Origin: an uncultured Lachnospiraceae bacterium
GTDB taxonomy: Bacteria > Bacillota > Clostridia > Lachnospirales > Lachnospiraceae
NCBI GenBank assembly: GCA_900317825.1
Contig: ONIH01000009.1
Span: 1-51,471, forward strand
Reading direction: 5' to 3'
DNA: 51,471 bases
The notes below the pieces were generated by a model. It was given only the letters and a program-made list of their open reading frames with translations, ran no database searches and was not told the DNA's origin. Position numbers and translations under genes: made by a program. This document shows, one piece after another, positions 34,156 through 43,373 of this stretch (position 1 is its first letter; every line of letters starts with the position of its first letter).

Positions 34156-35274
34156 TTAGTAAGCTCTGCCTGAGATCACGTCGTCGGTAACTACTGTTAC
34201 ATCGTATGTGGTCTTCTCGTTATTTGAGTTTGTAGCCTCTACGCTCTTTACTGTGTCGTCATTTGCGAACATAGCCTCGTCTACATACTGGAGATGATCT
34301 ACATCCTCACCAGCCTCGAGCTTCTTGATGATCTCCTCAACACGCGGTCCATGAAGTGGGTTACACTCTGTATCGAGAGTGATCTTTCCGTCCTTTACAT
34401 CTGTAAGACCTGCGTTTGTAGAGTCGAAAGACATAACCATTACCTCGCCGTTAGCGATGTCTCCGCCGACTTTCTTACCAGCTGCTTCAAGAGCATCGAT
34501 AGCACCGAAAGCCTCGTTATCGTTCTCGCAGTAAACTACGTTGATGTTATCGTTCTGCTTCAGGATGGACTCCATAACCTCCTGGCCTTTTGCCTGTGTG
34601 AACTCACCTGTCTGCTGAGCTACGAGGTTCCAGCCGTTAGCCTTTACGGCTTCGTTAAGTCCTTCTGTACGTCCGATCTGAGCTGAAGCTCCGATCGTTC
34701 CCTGGATATCTACGATATTGATGTCTGACTGCTTTATACCCTTTGCGTCAGCATACTGCTTCAGCCATTCGCAGGCTTTGTTACCTTCTGCCTTGAAGTC
34801 TGAACCAACCCATGCTGTAAAGAGGCTATCATCTGATACTTTAACCATACGGTCTACGATGATAACAGGAATTCCTGCATCCTTTGCTTCCTGAAGAACT
34901 GTGTCCCAACCGGACTCAGTAACAGGTGCAAGTACGATGTAATCTACATCCTGCTGGATGAAGTTTCTAATGGCTGTAATCTGGTTCTCCTGTTTCTGCT
35001 GAGCATCATCAAAGATAAGGGTGTATCCGTTATCTGTTGAGAAGGTGCTCTTCATAGACTCGGTGTTTGCTGTACGCCAGTCTGACTCAGCTCCTACCTG
35101 TGAGAAGCCGATCGTAAGGCTTCCTGATCCGCCGTCATCCGACTTCGCCTCATCTGATGATGCACTTTTGCTCGATGACTTCGTGTCTCCACCGCTTGTA
35201 GCGCTTCCGCATCCAGCCATGATTCCCATTGCCATTGCTGCTGTAAGTAACAGACTTAAAACTTTCTTCTTCAT
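34156..35274 (-). CDS. ytfQ: Sugar-binding lipoprotein of ABC transporter (YtfQ-like)
   Basis: This extracellular substrate-binding protein of 372 residues is anchored by lipid at Cys22: the signal peptide MKKKVLSLLLTAAMAMGIMA is followed by GC. A Ser/Asp-rich linker runs to about residue 50. The periplasmic-binding protein I fold has GFSQVGAESDWRTAN, FDDAQQKQENQ, VDYIVLAPVTESGWD, VIIVDRMV and YCENDNEAFGAIDALEAAGKK. The E. coli homologue binds galactofuranose; here the neighbouring arabinose operon suggests arabinose or an arabinofuranoside. Preceded by AAAAGGAGGGC. Confidence 0.93.
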   Translation of the reverse strand: MKKKVLSLLLTAAMAMGIMAGCGSATSGGDTKSSSKSASSDEAKSDDGGSGSLTIGFSQVGAESDWRTANTESMKSTFSTDNGYTLIFDDAQQKQENQITAIRNFIQQDVDYIVLAPVTESGWDTVLQEAKDAGIPVIIVDRMVKVSDDSLFTAWVGSDFKAEGNKACEWLKQYADAKGIKQSDINIVDIQGTIGASAQIGRTEGLNEAVKANGWNLVAQQTGEFTQAKGQEVMESILKQNDNINVVYCENDNEAFGAIDALEAAGKKVGGDIANGEVMVMSFDSTNAGLTDVKDGKITLDTECNPLHGPRVEEIIKKLEAGEDVDHLQYVDEAMFANDDTVKSVEATNSNNEKTTYDVTVVTDDVISGRAY

Positions 35275-35300
35275 AAAATAGCCCTCCTTTTAGCTATTAT

Positions 35301-35372
35301 AGGTCTCCCGTTCCATTGGGGAGACCTGAGTTACATGACTTAGAAGAATTTCTTTAACTGTCTATTATTATA
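35301..35372 (-). promoter_or_regulatory. Promoter and 5' UTR hairpin of the transporter operon
   Basis: On the minus strand a TATAAT box lies at 35372-35367, with a weak -35 (TTTAAA) 17 bases upstream; a weak -35 fits an activator-dependent promoter, for example the adjacent AraC-type response regulator. A perfect 9-base stem (35301-35309 with 35319-35327, AGGTCTCCC/GGGAGACCT) lies in the leader about 26 bases before the ATG, without a T-run. Confidence 0.6.
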
Positions 35373-35487
35373 GAAAAACGTGAAGTGGTTTTAAACAGAT
35401 TAAATTATGATTTTAGTTTAAAAAATTACCGGATTTTGACCTTCTACGAAAAATCAGTCAGATATCTTTCGAAAAAGGTATAATATT

Positions 35488-36948
35488 TTACTGAATTGAT
35501 TTTGGAAGAACGAGCTTTATCTCCGTTCCATGCCCCTCATATGATCTGACGGAAATGTCCATGTCTTTCCCGTAGTAGAGTCTGAGTCTTGAGACTACAT
35601 TTGCGACGCCAAAGCCGTGTCCTTCAGTGCCCTGAGCCGGTTCGCCTGTCACGAGCCTCTGCCTGAAATCATCGAGTTCTCCAGGCGTCATTCCCTTTCC
35701 GGTGTCAGCTACAGTGAAGATCATATAGTTCCCCTGTGCTCTTCCTCTCACCTGGATGATCCCCTTTTTACGCTGGTTTCTGACGCCGTGATATATAGCG
35801 TTTTCTACTAATGGCTGCAGAGTCATTTTTACCATCTGACAGCCCTTTATCTCCTCGTCGATCGAGATCTCATAATCCATCACATCAGAAAAGCGAACCT
35901 TCTGTATCGCCAGATAACTGTTTATGTGAGTCTCCTCTTCCTCGACAGTTATCACGTCTCTTCCGTTCGACAGCGACACCCTGAAAAAATCAGACAGATA
36001 CGTAAGTATCTTCACAGCCTCTTCGTCATCCCCAGCTTCAGTCAGCCACACTATCGTATCTAAAGTATTATAGAGAAAATGTGGATTTATCTCCGCAGTC
36101 AGCAGCTTCATCTCGAGCGACTGCTTCTCCTTCTGCTCCTCTCCGACCGCATCTATCAGCTTCTCGATGTCGTCGCCCATTTTGTTGAAGCTGTTCGCGA
36201 GTACATCGAGCTCGTTCTCATTTTTTACTTCGAGCTTCTTTGAAAAATCACCGGCCGCATAGAGCTCTGTCGCTTCGCACATGGCATCTATCGGTTCGAT
36301 GACTTTGTCAGTCATATACCTGGAGAGGATCAGACTCAGCATCAGCATCACCGCAAACAGCACGAGCATTATCCTGATAAAAATGATCACGTGAGCGTTT
36401 ACTTCCTTGCGGACATTTTCCATCTCCGTCGCACTCTCGTAGATGTACTGCTGGATCGTGTCCTGGATCAGCTGAGTGATGATCGAGATGTCCATATTGA
36501 ACATCTGGATATTCTCATCGTAGTGACCGCCCTCTTTTACGTTTGCGACGATGTCATCTACTCTCTGCTCGAGGGTGCTCAGGAGTCGGAGGATCCTGTT
36601 CAGCGTCGCAGCCTTGTCCCGGTCAGTCGTCTGTTCACGGAGCTGAGCGAACTGCCTTCTGGCATTGTCGATCTGAGTGTAAGGATCCTTGTCACCAAGG
36701 CTCTCCCGGCCCTTTTTAGTCTTGTAGTCAACGCTCGCGACGATGATGTGGTACATGACAGAGTCGAGGTTCTCCTTGAAAGTCATGTTGTACTCATTCG
36801 CCTGAGTGATATTTTTTACAATACCGTCGTATCTCCGGTAAAAATTATACAGGTAGCCGAGGCTCACCGCCAGCAGCAGTGACATCGGCACGAGAACTGT
36901 CCAGATAGAAAGAATGACACGTGTCCTGATACTCTTACTCTTCTTCAT
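35488..36948 (-). CDS. Sensor histidine kinase (YesM type)
   Basis: This 486-residue membrane kinase has two helices (about 11-31 and 187-208) flanking a 150-residue helical extracellular sensor. A HAMP domain (about 210-262) follows, then the His-kinase box EINPHFLYNTLDTIVWL with phospho-accepting His290. The ATPase domain carries QPLVENAIYHGV, DTGKGM and GHGFGVANV. Such kinases pair with AraC-type regulators and control nearby sugar ABC transporters. It overlaps the response regulator gene by one base and lies directly upstream of the ytfQ-like operon, so the transporter is the likely target. The signal is inferred to be a sugar. Confidence 0.92.
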   Translation of the reverse strand: MKKSKSIRTRVILSIWTVLVPMSLLLAVSLGYLYNFYRRYDGIVKNITQANEYNMTFKENLDSVMYHIIVASVDYKTKKGRESLGDKDPYTQIDNARRQFAQLREQTTDRDKAATLNRILRLLSTLEQRVDDIVANVKEGGHYDENIQMFNMDISIITQLIQDTIQQYIYESATEMENVRKEVNAHVIIFIRIMLVLFAVMLMLSLILSRYMTDKVIEPIDAMCEATELYAAGDFSKKLEVKNENELDVLANSFNKMGDDIEKLIDAVGEEQKEKQSLEMKLLTAEINPHFLYNTLDTIVWLTEAGDDEEAVKILTYLSDFFRVSLSNGRDVITVEEEETHINSYLAIQKVRFSDVMDYEISIDEEIKGCQMVKMTLQPLVENAIYHGVRNQRKKGIIQVRGRAQGNYMIFTVADTGKGMTPGELDDFRQRLVTGEPAQGTEGHGFGVANVVSRLRLYYGKDMDISVRSYEGHGTEIKLVLPKSIQ

Positions 36949-38090
36949 CAGTTCCCCTTCACCATCGCACGGTACTCTTTCGGTGTCATGCCCTGGGTTT
37001 TCTTAAAAGTAGAAGAAAAATAGTGCGGATCGTGGTAGCCTGCCTGCTCTGATATCTCGGTCATTTTTTCATCGGTCGTAGCGAGAAGCCGCTTAGCTGC
37101 TTCCATTCGAACTTCGGTCAGGTACTCCGAGAATCCCTCTCCAGTCTCCTGTTTGAATACCGATGAAAAATGAGTCGGAGACATTCCGACAGCGCTCGCG
37201 GTCTGATTCAGCGAGATGTCGTCCTCAGCATAGTGGTCTCTGATATATAAAGATGCTTTAAGTATTTGTGAGGACAGCTGAGTCTTCCTGTTCTCATCTC
37301 TGTAGCCCATTATCTTTGAGAGGAATTCGTTCAGTCTCTCCTTCATTTTCTGCCTGTCGGCGGCAGCTATTTTTCCGGATTCCTCGATGGAACCGATCAG
37401 GGCATTTTTCTCATCCTTCGATGCGCCGATGTCATCGAGGTAGGCGTTGCAGGTCAGATACAGATCCGAGATCACATACTGCCTGAAGAGAACTGACTTC
37501 AGGTTATTCCTGCCAAGCTCGTCCAGGTATTTGTCAAGAAACTCAGGGATCTCATCTTTCTTTCCACTGATCAGGAAATCAAAAAATGTCGTCTTATTAA
37601 GTGCCTTCGGATTTACTTCCTCGACATCTACAGGAGTCTCCTCTTCGGCATTTTTCTCATGCTCCTCTTCGATACGTCTCGTGTAGTTCATTATCATGTC
37701 ATGAGACTTCTGTTCATCGATGATCTGATCCCCCGCTTTGTGCAGTGACTCGAGGAGTTTGTCAGCGCTTATAGGTTTAAGCAGGTAATCAGAGACTCCT
37801 ATCTCTATCGCCTGCTTCGCGTAATCGAATTCATTGAATCCCGAAAGTATCAGGATCTTCGTGTGTGGAAATTCTTTCTTCACGAGCTTCGACAGTTCGA
37901 GCCCGTCCATAAAAGGCATCCTGATATCAGTCACAACGATGTCCGGGTGCGTCTCCCTTATCTGCGGCCATGCCAGTTCCCCGTCGCCTGCACTGCCCGT
38001 CAGCTCAAATCCCTCTTTTTCCCAGTCGATGCTTTTTACTATGCTGTTTCTTATTACTGCCTCGTCCTCTACGAGAAAAACTTTTAACAT
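36948..38090 (-). CDS. Response regulator with AraC-type DNA-binding domain (YesN type)
   Basis: This is a 380-residue cytoplasmic regulator. The receiver domain has Asp9, the phospho-acceptor Asp55 (VVTDIRMPFMDG) and the conserved Lys in YLLKPIS. After a linker with an acidic stretch (EEEHEKNAEEE) and a helical region come two AraC helix-turn-helix units (about residues 280-378, with SLNQTASAVGMSPTHFSSVFKQETG and MTEISEQAGYHDPHYFSSTFKK). It forms a two-component pair with the downstream kinase. Confidence 0.94.
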   Translation of the reverse strand: MLKVFLVEDEAVIRNSIVKSIDWEKEGFELTGSAGDGELAWPQIRETHPDIVVTDIRMPFMDGLELSKLVKKEFPHTKILILSGFNEFDYAKQAIEIGVSDYLLKPISADKLLESLHKAGDQIIDEQKSHDMIMNYTRRIEEEHEKNAEEETPVDVEEVNPKALNKTTFFDFLISGKKDEIPEFLDKYLDELGRNNLKSVLFRQYVISDLYLTCNAYLDDIGASKDEKNALIGSIEESGKIAAADRQKMKERLNEFLSKIMGYRDENRKTQLSSQILKASLYIRDHYAEDDISLNQTASAVGMSPTHFSSVFKQETGEGFSEYLTEVRMEAAKRLLATTDEKMTEISEQAGYHDPHYFSSTFKKTQGMTPKEYRAMVKGN

Positions 38091-38104
38091 CTTTTATAGC
38101 CCTT

Positions 38105-38671
38105 TCAAGTATTGCCCTTGTCTTCTTCATCCAGATGACCTGTTTTTTCCTCGGCGACTTCTTCCGACTCTGGAAATACTGAAAGCTCCGTCTCTGAATC
38201 CAATGGAATTTTCAGATCCACAAAACCGAGAAAATCCCTGATCGATGCCTGCTGCAGCCTGAACCTGTAAGTCCCCGGCATCGTAAAAGTGACTGGCAGC
38301 TTCTCGTGATAGTCCTCAGCCGAATAGAGCGGGTAGGCTATCTCAGTCTCCTGACTGCTGCCATAGAATTCATTTTCTGAAAAAAGTGTCAGCCGAAGCT
38401 CAGACGATGGTATCATCGAATCGTGGACTATATGGATAAAGACCGGCACGTCGCCATTTTTCTCAGTAGAAGCTGTTTCAGTCTCTACTGTCACCTGAGT
38501 CTTTCCTGCCATCAGATATAAAAGCAGCACGTCGAGTGCTCCGCCGGCAAGCGCTATGATAAGCGCCATTATCAGAAACCATACTCTGAAGTAGTCGAAA
38601 AGCACCACGAGTATTATGAGCCAGAGCACATATATGATAAGTCTTTGCAGTCTTAAATGTATCTTGTTCAC
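38105..38671 (-). CDS. Two-helix membrane protein resembling the N-terminal half of DUF58 proteins
   Basis: This is a 188-residue protein of unknown function. Two membrane helices (about 10-28 and 32-53) are followed by a beta-rich extracellular or cytoplasmic domain. The segment GTYRFRLQQASIRDFLGFVDL resembles the pre-core beta domain of DUF58 proteins, which usually read GRY...V.DPFGLF. The vWA-like DUF58 core that should follow is missing; the protein ends in an acidic tail. It overlaps the CHAP hydrolase gene by 4 bases and precedes the response regulator by 14. The homology is my impression from pattern, not a search. Confidence 0.6.
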   Translation of the reverse strand: MNKIHLRLQRLIIYVLWLIILVVLFDYFRVWFLIMALIIALAGGALDVLLLYLMAGKTQVTVETETASTEKNGDVPVFIHIVHDSMIPSSELRLTLFSENEFYGSSQETEIAYPLYSAEDYHEKLPVTFTMPGTYRFRLQQASIRDFLGFVDLKIPLDSETELSVFPESEEVAEEKTGHLDEEDKGNT

Positions 38672-39696
38672 TTGCTCACCTTCTTCAAGAACTCCATTGA
38701 TAAATAACCGTTAAGACCCTTGTAGGTCGTGTAGGCCCAGTCCTTTGTGCCCTTGGTGACTTTGACTTTTGTGCCTTTTGGGACCTGGATCACGACGTCG
38801 CTGGTCTTATCTGGTTCCAGGCGCATGGTCAACGGGTCGTCCTTGGTATTGACCTTGTAGGTGCCGGCGTATTTCTTTGACAGCTTTACTGTGGACTTTG
38901 AAGTTTCCTTTGTAGTTTTCTTTGTCGAAGGCTTTTTTGTACTCTTGTTAGTTTTCTTACTGGTGTCAGTTTTTGTACTCTTGTCAGTTTTCTTACCAGT
39001 GTCCTTTTTTGTGTCCTTGTCTGTTTTCTTTGCCGTGTCTTTTTTTGTATCAGTCTTTTTGTCAGTGTCTGTCTTTGTGCTGGTGTTGGTGTTCGTGCCT
39101 GGATTTATCGTGGTGTTGTTCGAGATCACTTTCGGGGCAGATGCCTTGCTTCGATAGTAAGCCGGGCGGATGAATTTTCGGACAACTGTACCATTAGCTA
39201 ACGAGTGTCCATGAGAGTCACGATAGACACCTTTTACAAGTGACACTTTTCCACTGTAGTTGCCCTCGATTGACTGGACGCTGTCTACCATGATCCCTAC
39301 GTGTACCCAGGTCTGCGTCGAAGTACAGTAGTAGAATACCAGATCACCCATCTGTGGCACAAAGACTTCTGTCCCGTTTGCGGCGAGGACATTTGCGTAA
39401 AGAGTCGCCACTTTTCCATTCGCCGGTATTACATCAGATGCTCCGACCAGATACGCACTGTCTCCGATAAAGTCTGCGCACCAGGCCTCACTGTAGCCCA
39501 GGTCTGCTTTTTTCTTCTCCTTCTGCGCGAGCGCCGCTGTCACTATGTCCGCAGCTTTATTCCCTGTCAGTTTGTAAGTCCTGTTGTATCTGGCTGCCAT
39601 GCTCTGTGTCGCCTGCGCATCGATCACCGTCTTCGGCAGCATGGAAACCGCCATCACCAGTGCAAGCACTATCCAGTATATTTTTCTCTTAGTCAT
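38668..39696 (-). CDS. Secreted CHAP-domain cell-wall hydrolase with Lys/Thr linker and SH3 domain
   Basis: This 342-residue protein is exported by an N-terminal signal or anchor (about residues 7-28). The CHAP cysteine hydrolase domain has Cys73 in SEAWCADF, His132 in TWVHVGIMV and an Asn near residue 145 (EGNYSG). A low-complexity stretch of about 80 residues (about 205-285) made of KTD/TKKDT/KSTK repeats follows, then a bacterial SH3-like domain (about 291-342, with TMRLEPDKTSDVV and GLNGYLSMEFL). CHAP-SH3 proteins cleave peptidoglycan, and the basic linker could cross or bind wall polymers. GAGGT lies before the ATG. Confidence 0.87.
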   Translation of the reverse strand: MTKRKIYWIVLALVMAVSMLPKTVIDAQATQSMAARYNRTYKLTGNKAADIVTAALAQKEKKKADLGYSEAWCADFIGDSAYLVGASDVIPANGKVATLYANVLAANGTEVFVPQMGDLVFYYCTSTQTWVHVGIMVDSVQSIEGNYSGKVSLVKGVYRDSHGHSLANGTVVRKFIRPAYYRSKASAPKVISNNTTINPGTNTNTSTKTDTDKKTDTKKDTAKKTDKDTKKDTGKKTDKSTKTDTSKKTNKSTKKPSTKKTTKETSKSTVKLSKKYAGTYKVNTKDDPLTMRLEPDKTSDVVIQVPKGTKVKVTKGTKDWAYTTYKGLNGYLSMEFLKKVSK

Positions 39697-39746
39697 TTTC
39701 TACCTCAACGTAAAAAAAGGTTCTGTCCGTTTTTCACCTTCCTATA

Positions 39747-39779
39747 AGTATAGCAAATTTTTTCGTGTAGTGGTAGAAT
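39747..39779. promoter_or_regulatory. Divergent promoter region between CHAP hydrolase and CoA-transferase genes
   Basis: On the plus strand an extended -10 TGGTAGAAT (39771-39779) lies about 40 bases before the CoA-transferase ATG, without a clear -35. On the minus strand TATACT (39752-39747) could serve the CHAP gene. Only the -10 elements are convincing. Confidence 0.45.
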
Positions 39780-39820
39780 GAAAAGAGCAAATTTACTAAT
39801 AAGTATATCAAGGAGGCATT

Positions 39821-41167
39821 ATGAGTTTCGAAGAAGAATACAGGCAGAAACTGACTACGGCCGATGAAGCGGTCAAGTGTGTCAGAAGCGGTGACTGGGT
39901 AGACTATGGCTGGTGCGTCGGCACACCAGAAGCACTTGATAAGGCACTCGCGAAGAGAGCCGATGAACTCGTAGATGTAAATGTCAGGGGTGGAATTCTT
40001 TTCCACGTACCTTATATCATGCAGGTGCCTGACGCCGAGAAGCATTTTTCATATAATTCATGGCATATGAGCGGAGTCGAGAGAAAAATGCTCACGACTA
40101 CCAATGCTTACTTTGCACCGATCAAGTATTCAGAGCTTCCTAGCTACTACAGGATAAATAACGCCACTCCTTCCAGAGTCGTTATGATCCAGGTCGCTCC
40201 AATGGACAAGCACGGTTATTTTTCATTCGGACCATCAGCCTCACATCTCGGTGCAGTTTGTGAGAACGCCGAGGAGATCATAGTCGAGGTAAATAAAAAT
40301 ATGCCTCGCTGTCTTGGCGGACATGAGTCAGAGATCCACATTTCAAAAGTCAGCGCCATCGTAGAAGGAGACAACCCTCCACTTGGTGAGATGCCAGCCG
40401 GCGGCCCGGCTACAGACGTAGATAAAAAAGTCGCACAGCTGATCGTTGATGAGATCCCGAACGGAGCCTGCCTCCAGCTTGGAATCGGCGGAATGCCGAA
40501 CGCCGTAGGTTCTCTTATCGCCGAGTCAGACCTGAAGGATCTGTCAGTACACACGGAGATGTACGTCGATGCATTTGTAGACCTTGCCATGGCAGGAAAA
40601 ATCAACGGCTCCAAGAAGAATATCGACCGTTACCGTCAGGTCTATGCTTTCGGTGCCGGCACGAAGAAGCTGTATGATTACCTCGACGATAACCCGGAGT
40701 GTATGAGCGCACCTGTTGATTACACGAACGATGTCAGAGTCATCTCACAGATCGATAACTTCATGTCGATCAACAATGCCATCGACATCGACCTTTACGG
40801 ACAGGTAAACGGTGAGTCAGCAGGAACCCGTCAGATTTCAGGAGCAGGCGGGCAGCAGGATTTCGTACAGGGCGCTTACCTATCAGACGGAGGAAAGAGC
40901 TTCATCTGCATGTCATCCACTTTCACAGATAAGAAGGGCGTAGTCCACAGCCGTATCCGTCCTACACTCGCAGAAGGCTCTATCGTAACCGATACCCGTC
41001 CGCAGACCATGTATGTAGTCACCGAGTACGGTAAGGTGAACCTCAAGGGACTTTCAGCATGGGAGAGAGCCGAGGCTCTTATCTCCATCGCTCATCCGGA
41101 TTTCAGAGACCAGCTGATAAAGGATGCTGAAAAGCTCCGCATGTGGAGAACTTCAAATAAGAGATAA
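39821..41167 (+). CDS. but: Butyryl-CoA:acetate CoA-transferase
   Basis: This is the terminal enzyme of butyrate formation in gut Lachnospiraceae: butyryl-CoA plus acetate gives butyrate plus acetyl-CoA. The 448-residue protein belongs to the 4-hydroxybutyrate CoA-transferase-like family I. The catalytic Glu246 is in [10 protein letters not shown]. Other motifs are [18 protein letters not shown] and the C-terminal [36 protein letters not shown] lies 5 bases before the ATG. It stands as a single gene ahead of a hairpin terminator. Use with other short acyl-CoAs, such as propionyl-CoA, is possible. Confidence 0.9.
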   Translation: MSFEEEYRQKLTTADEAVKCVRSGDWVDYGWCVGTPEALDKALAKRADELVDVNVRGGILFHVPYIMQVPDAEKHFSYNSWHMSGVERKMLTTTNAYFAPIKYSELPSYYRINNATPSRVVMIQVAPMDKHGYFSFGPSASHLGAVCENAEEIIVEVNKNMPRCLGGHESEIHISKVSAIVEGDNPPLGEMPAGGPATDVDKKVAQLIVDEIPNGACLQLGIGGMPNAVGSLIAESDLKDLSVHTEMYVDAFVDLAMAGKINGSKKNIDRYRQVYAFGAGTKKLYDYLDDNPECMSAPVDYTNDVRVISQIDNFMSINNAIDIDLYGQVNGESAGTRQISGAGGQQDFVQGAYLSDGGKSFICMSSTFTDKKGVVHSRIRPTLAEGSIVTDTRPQTMYVVTEYGKVNLKGLSAWERAEALISIAHPDFRDQLIKDAEKLRMWRTSNKR

Positions 41168-41175
41168 TTTTTCAG

Positions 41176-41221
41176 AACAGGAGACCCATGATAAGAACCG
41201 TCTGTCATGGGTTCCTGTCTT
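41176..41221 (+). terminator. Terminator after the CoA-transferase gene
   Basis: A 14-base stem with one bulged G (41176-41190 with 41204-41217, ACAGGAGACCCATGA/TCATGGGTTCCTGT) is followed by CTTTA. The T-run is short, so read-through into the galactanase gene is possible. Confidence 0.65.
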
Positions 41222-41286
41222 TAACGAGGGAGATATTCACTCAACCCATTCCCATATTTTACTGATTTAATTTAACAGGAGACATC

Positions 41287-43365
41287 ATGAAAAAATTAAC
41301 AGCAGTACTACTATCTGTCATTTGTGCGGGAACGGTTGTCTTGGGAGCCGGCTGTTCCACAAAGACTAACAGTTTGAATTCCAAAAGTTCAAAAACCAAC
41401 AATTCATTTTCTAACATTCGTGGCATGGACATCTCATCCTACATCAGTGTGCAGGATGGATTCGACGCGATGAACAAGGAAGAAAATACCGACACCTACG
41501 GCTTCAAGGACTTTGATGGAAAGTCCATCCGGGATCAGAAATTTTTTGATTTTCTCGCGAAGCAGGGCATGAACTGGGCCCGCATCAGAGTCTGGAATGA
41601 TCCGTATGATGAGAACGGGAATGGCTACGGTGGAGGAAATTCAGATCTGAAAAAAGCGATAAAACTCGGCAAATGGGCCACAAAGGCCGGCATGCGGGTT
41701 CTTATCGACTTCCACTATTCAGATGACTGGGCCGACCCTGCCAGACAGACAGCACCGAAGGCCTGGAAGGACTACAACGGCGACGCCGACAAGACTGCCG
41801 AAGCCGTCAAAAAATATACCACCGATTCCCTGAACAAACTGCTCGATGAAGGTGTTGACGTCGGCATGGTCCAGGTCGGGAACGAGACGAATAACGGTAT
41901 TGCCGGAGTAGCCGCTTCAGGTGACTGGAAATCAAACGTCTCAAAAGTCTACGCTGCCGGCTGTGATGCAGTCCACTCAGTAGCTAAAAAGCATGACCAG
42001 AAGATTCTGGCTGCCGTTCATTTTACAGATCCACAGAATGGCAACCAGCTCGGATACGCGAACTTCCTCGATCAGGCTAGAGTAAACTACGATGTATTTG
42101 CCACGTCATGGTATCCTTACTGGCACGGAACCGCCGAGAGCATTACCGATGACCTGTCGCAGATAGCTCAGAAATTCGGAAAGAAGGTCATGATCGCAGA
42201 GACGAGTTACGCGAATACCCTCACCGATTACGATGGTTTTGATAACACTGTCAGCGAAGGAAATAACGATGTCGGCGACGGAACTGTCTTCCCATTCACC
42301 GTCGATGGTCAGGCAAAGTCATTCCACAGCGCTGTTCAGGCAGCTCTAGATGTCAAAGGAAAAAATGGCAAAACTGCCGGCCTCGGTGCTTTTTACTGGG
42401 AAGGCACCTGGAATGGTCTCATGGATGTGAGCGGTCTCTCCGGTGACAAGCGTACCGGCGCGATCGTAAAGGAAAGAAAGATCTGGGACAGCTGCGGGTG
42501 TGGCTGGACATCTTCTTATTCGCATGACTACGATCCTTCACAGACCAACGGAACTGCTGGCGGATGCGTCATCGACAACCAGTCATTTTTCGGGCCTGAC
42601 GGTAAAGCACTGCAGTCTCTGAAAGCTTTTTCAAAGGATTATGATGGAACTGAAACTATCGATGAAAATCTGACTGTAAGTGATGTAAAAGTGGGCGACA
42701 GTGATGAGCCGTTGGAGCTCGACCCGGATACTGAGCTTACCTCCGATGTACTTGGAACTGCGGAGATCCATTACACGAACGGTTCCCGTGAGACTGCCTC
42801 TGTCGACTGGGATTCTTCAGATATATCAGCTTACGAAAAGGCCAGAAAAAATGGTTCCTACGGCAAGACCTTCACGATCAATGGAACCACCGGAAAAGAT
42901 AATGAACAGGTGTCACAAAAAGTCACTCTCCTGCACCCGAATCTTCTGAAGAACGGAGATTTTGAGACAGGCGATACCTCCGACTGGAAAGTCTCTGATG
43001 ACTCCGCCGGCTATGACATAGAGACAGATTCGAACAATGTCTATAAAGGTCACAACACTCTCCACTTTTACAGTGACTCTGACTTTACGTTTGACCTGTC
43101 CCAGACTGTAAAAATAACCGAAGACGGCGATTACCAGGCTTCGATGATCACCAGCGGCGCCTTCACAGGAAGCAGTGACTATGCCTACATCTCCGTCGAC
43201 GACACCTCAAAACATGATGTCTTAAACGGCTGGCAGGCCTGGAACAAGCAGTCCACCGATACCATCTCCGCCAAAGCCGGTGACACCGTGACCATTCACA
43301 TCGGCGTCAAAGCCACCTCCAAAAGCTGGGGCGCCATCGACGAAGTGCGGTTTGAGAAAAAATAA
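41287..43365 (+). CDS. GH53 endo-beta-1,4-galactanase lipoprotein with C-terminal binding domain
   Basis: This secreted, lipid-anchored enzyme hydrolyses beta-1,4-galactan side chains of pectin. Its signal peptide ends at the lipobox GAGC with Cys23. The catalytic domain (about 44-430) holds RGMDISSY, RVWNDPYD, DFHYSDDWADP, the acid/base Glu200 in QVGNETNNG and the nucleophile Glu305 in MIAETSY. A bacterial Ig-like domain (about 460-550) is followed by a beta-sandwich (about 553-692) beginning LLKNGDFETGDTSDW, which resembles galactan-binding CBM61. The total is 692 residues. AGGAGA lies before the ATG. The product oligosaccharides would need a separate importer. Confidence 0.93.
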   Translation: MKKLTAVLLSVICAGTVVLGAGCSTKTNSLNSKSSKTNNSFSNIRGMDISSYISVQDGFDAMNKEENTDTYGFKDFDGKSIRDQKFFDFLAKQGMNWARIRVWNDPYDENGNGYGGGNSDLKKAIKLGKWATKAGMRVLIDFHYSDDWADPARQTAPKAWKDYNGDADKTAEAVKKYTTDSLNKLLDEGVDVGMVQVGNETNNGIAGVAASGDWKSNVSKVYAAGCDAVHSVAKKHDQKILAAVHFTDPQNGNQLGYANFLDQARVNYDVFATSWYPYWHGTAESITDDLSQIAQKFGKKVMIAETSYANTLTDYDGFDNTVSEGNNDVGDGTVFPFTVDGQAKSFHSAVQAALDVKGKNGKTAGLGAFYWEGTWNGLMDVSGLSGDKRTGAIVKERKIWDSCGCGWTSSYSHDYDPSQTNGTAGGCVIDNQSFFGPDGKALQSLKAFSKDYDGTETIDENLTVSDVKVGDSDEPLELDPDTELTSDVLGTAEIHYTNGSRETASVDWDSSDISAYEKARKNGSYGKTFTINGTTGKDNEQVSQKVTLLHPNLLKNGDFETGDTSDWKVSDDSAGYDIETDSNNVYKGHNTLHFYSDSDFTFDLSQTVKITEDGDYQASMITSGAFTGSSDYAYISVDDTSKHDVLNGWQAWNKQSTDTISAKAGDTVTIHIGVKATSKSWGAIDEVRFEKK

Positions 43366-43373
43366 CACACCTT

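Noticed and set aside
38840..39085. DNA repeats as a CRISPR or tandem repeat array
   Set aside because: The periodicity is the coding of the Lys/Thr linker, in frame and without spacers.
41187..41264. 25-codon plus-strand frame (MIRTVCHGF...) between but and the galactanase gene, preceded by AGGAGA
   Set aside because: The ribosome site is only 3 bases from the ATG and the frame runs through the terminator hairpin; the apparent site is part of the stem.
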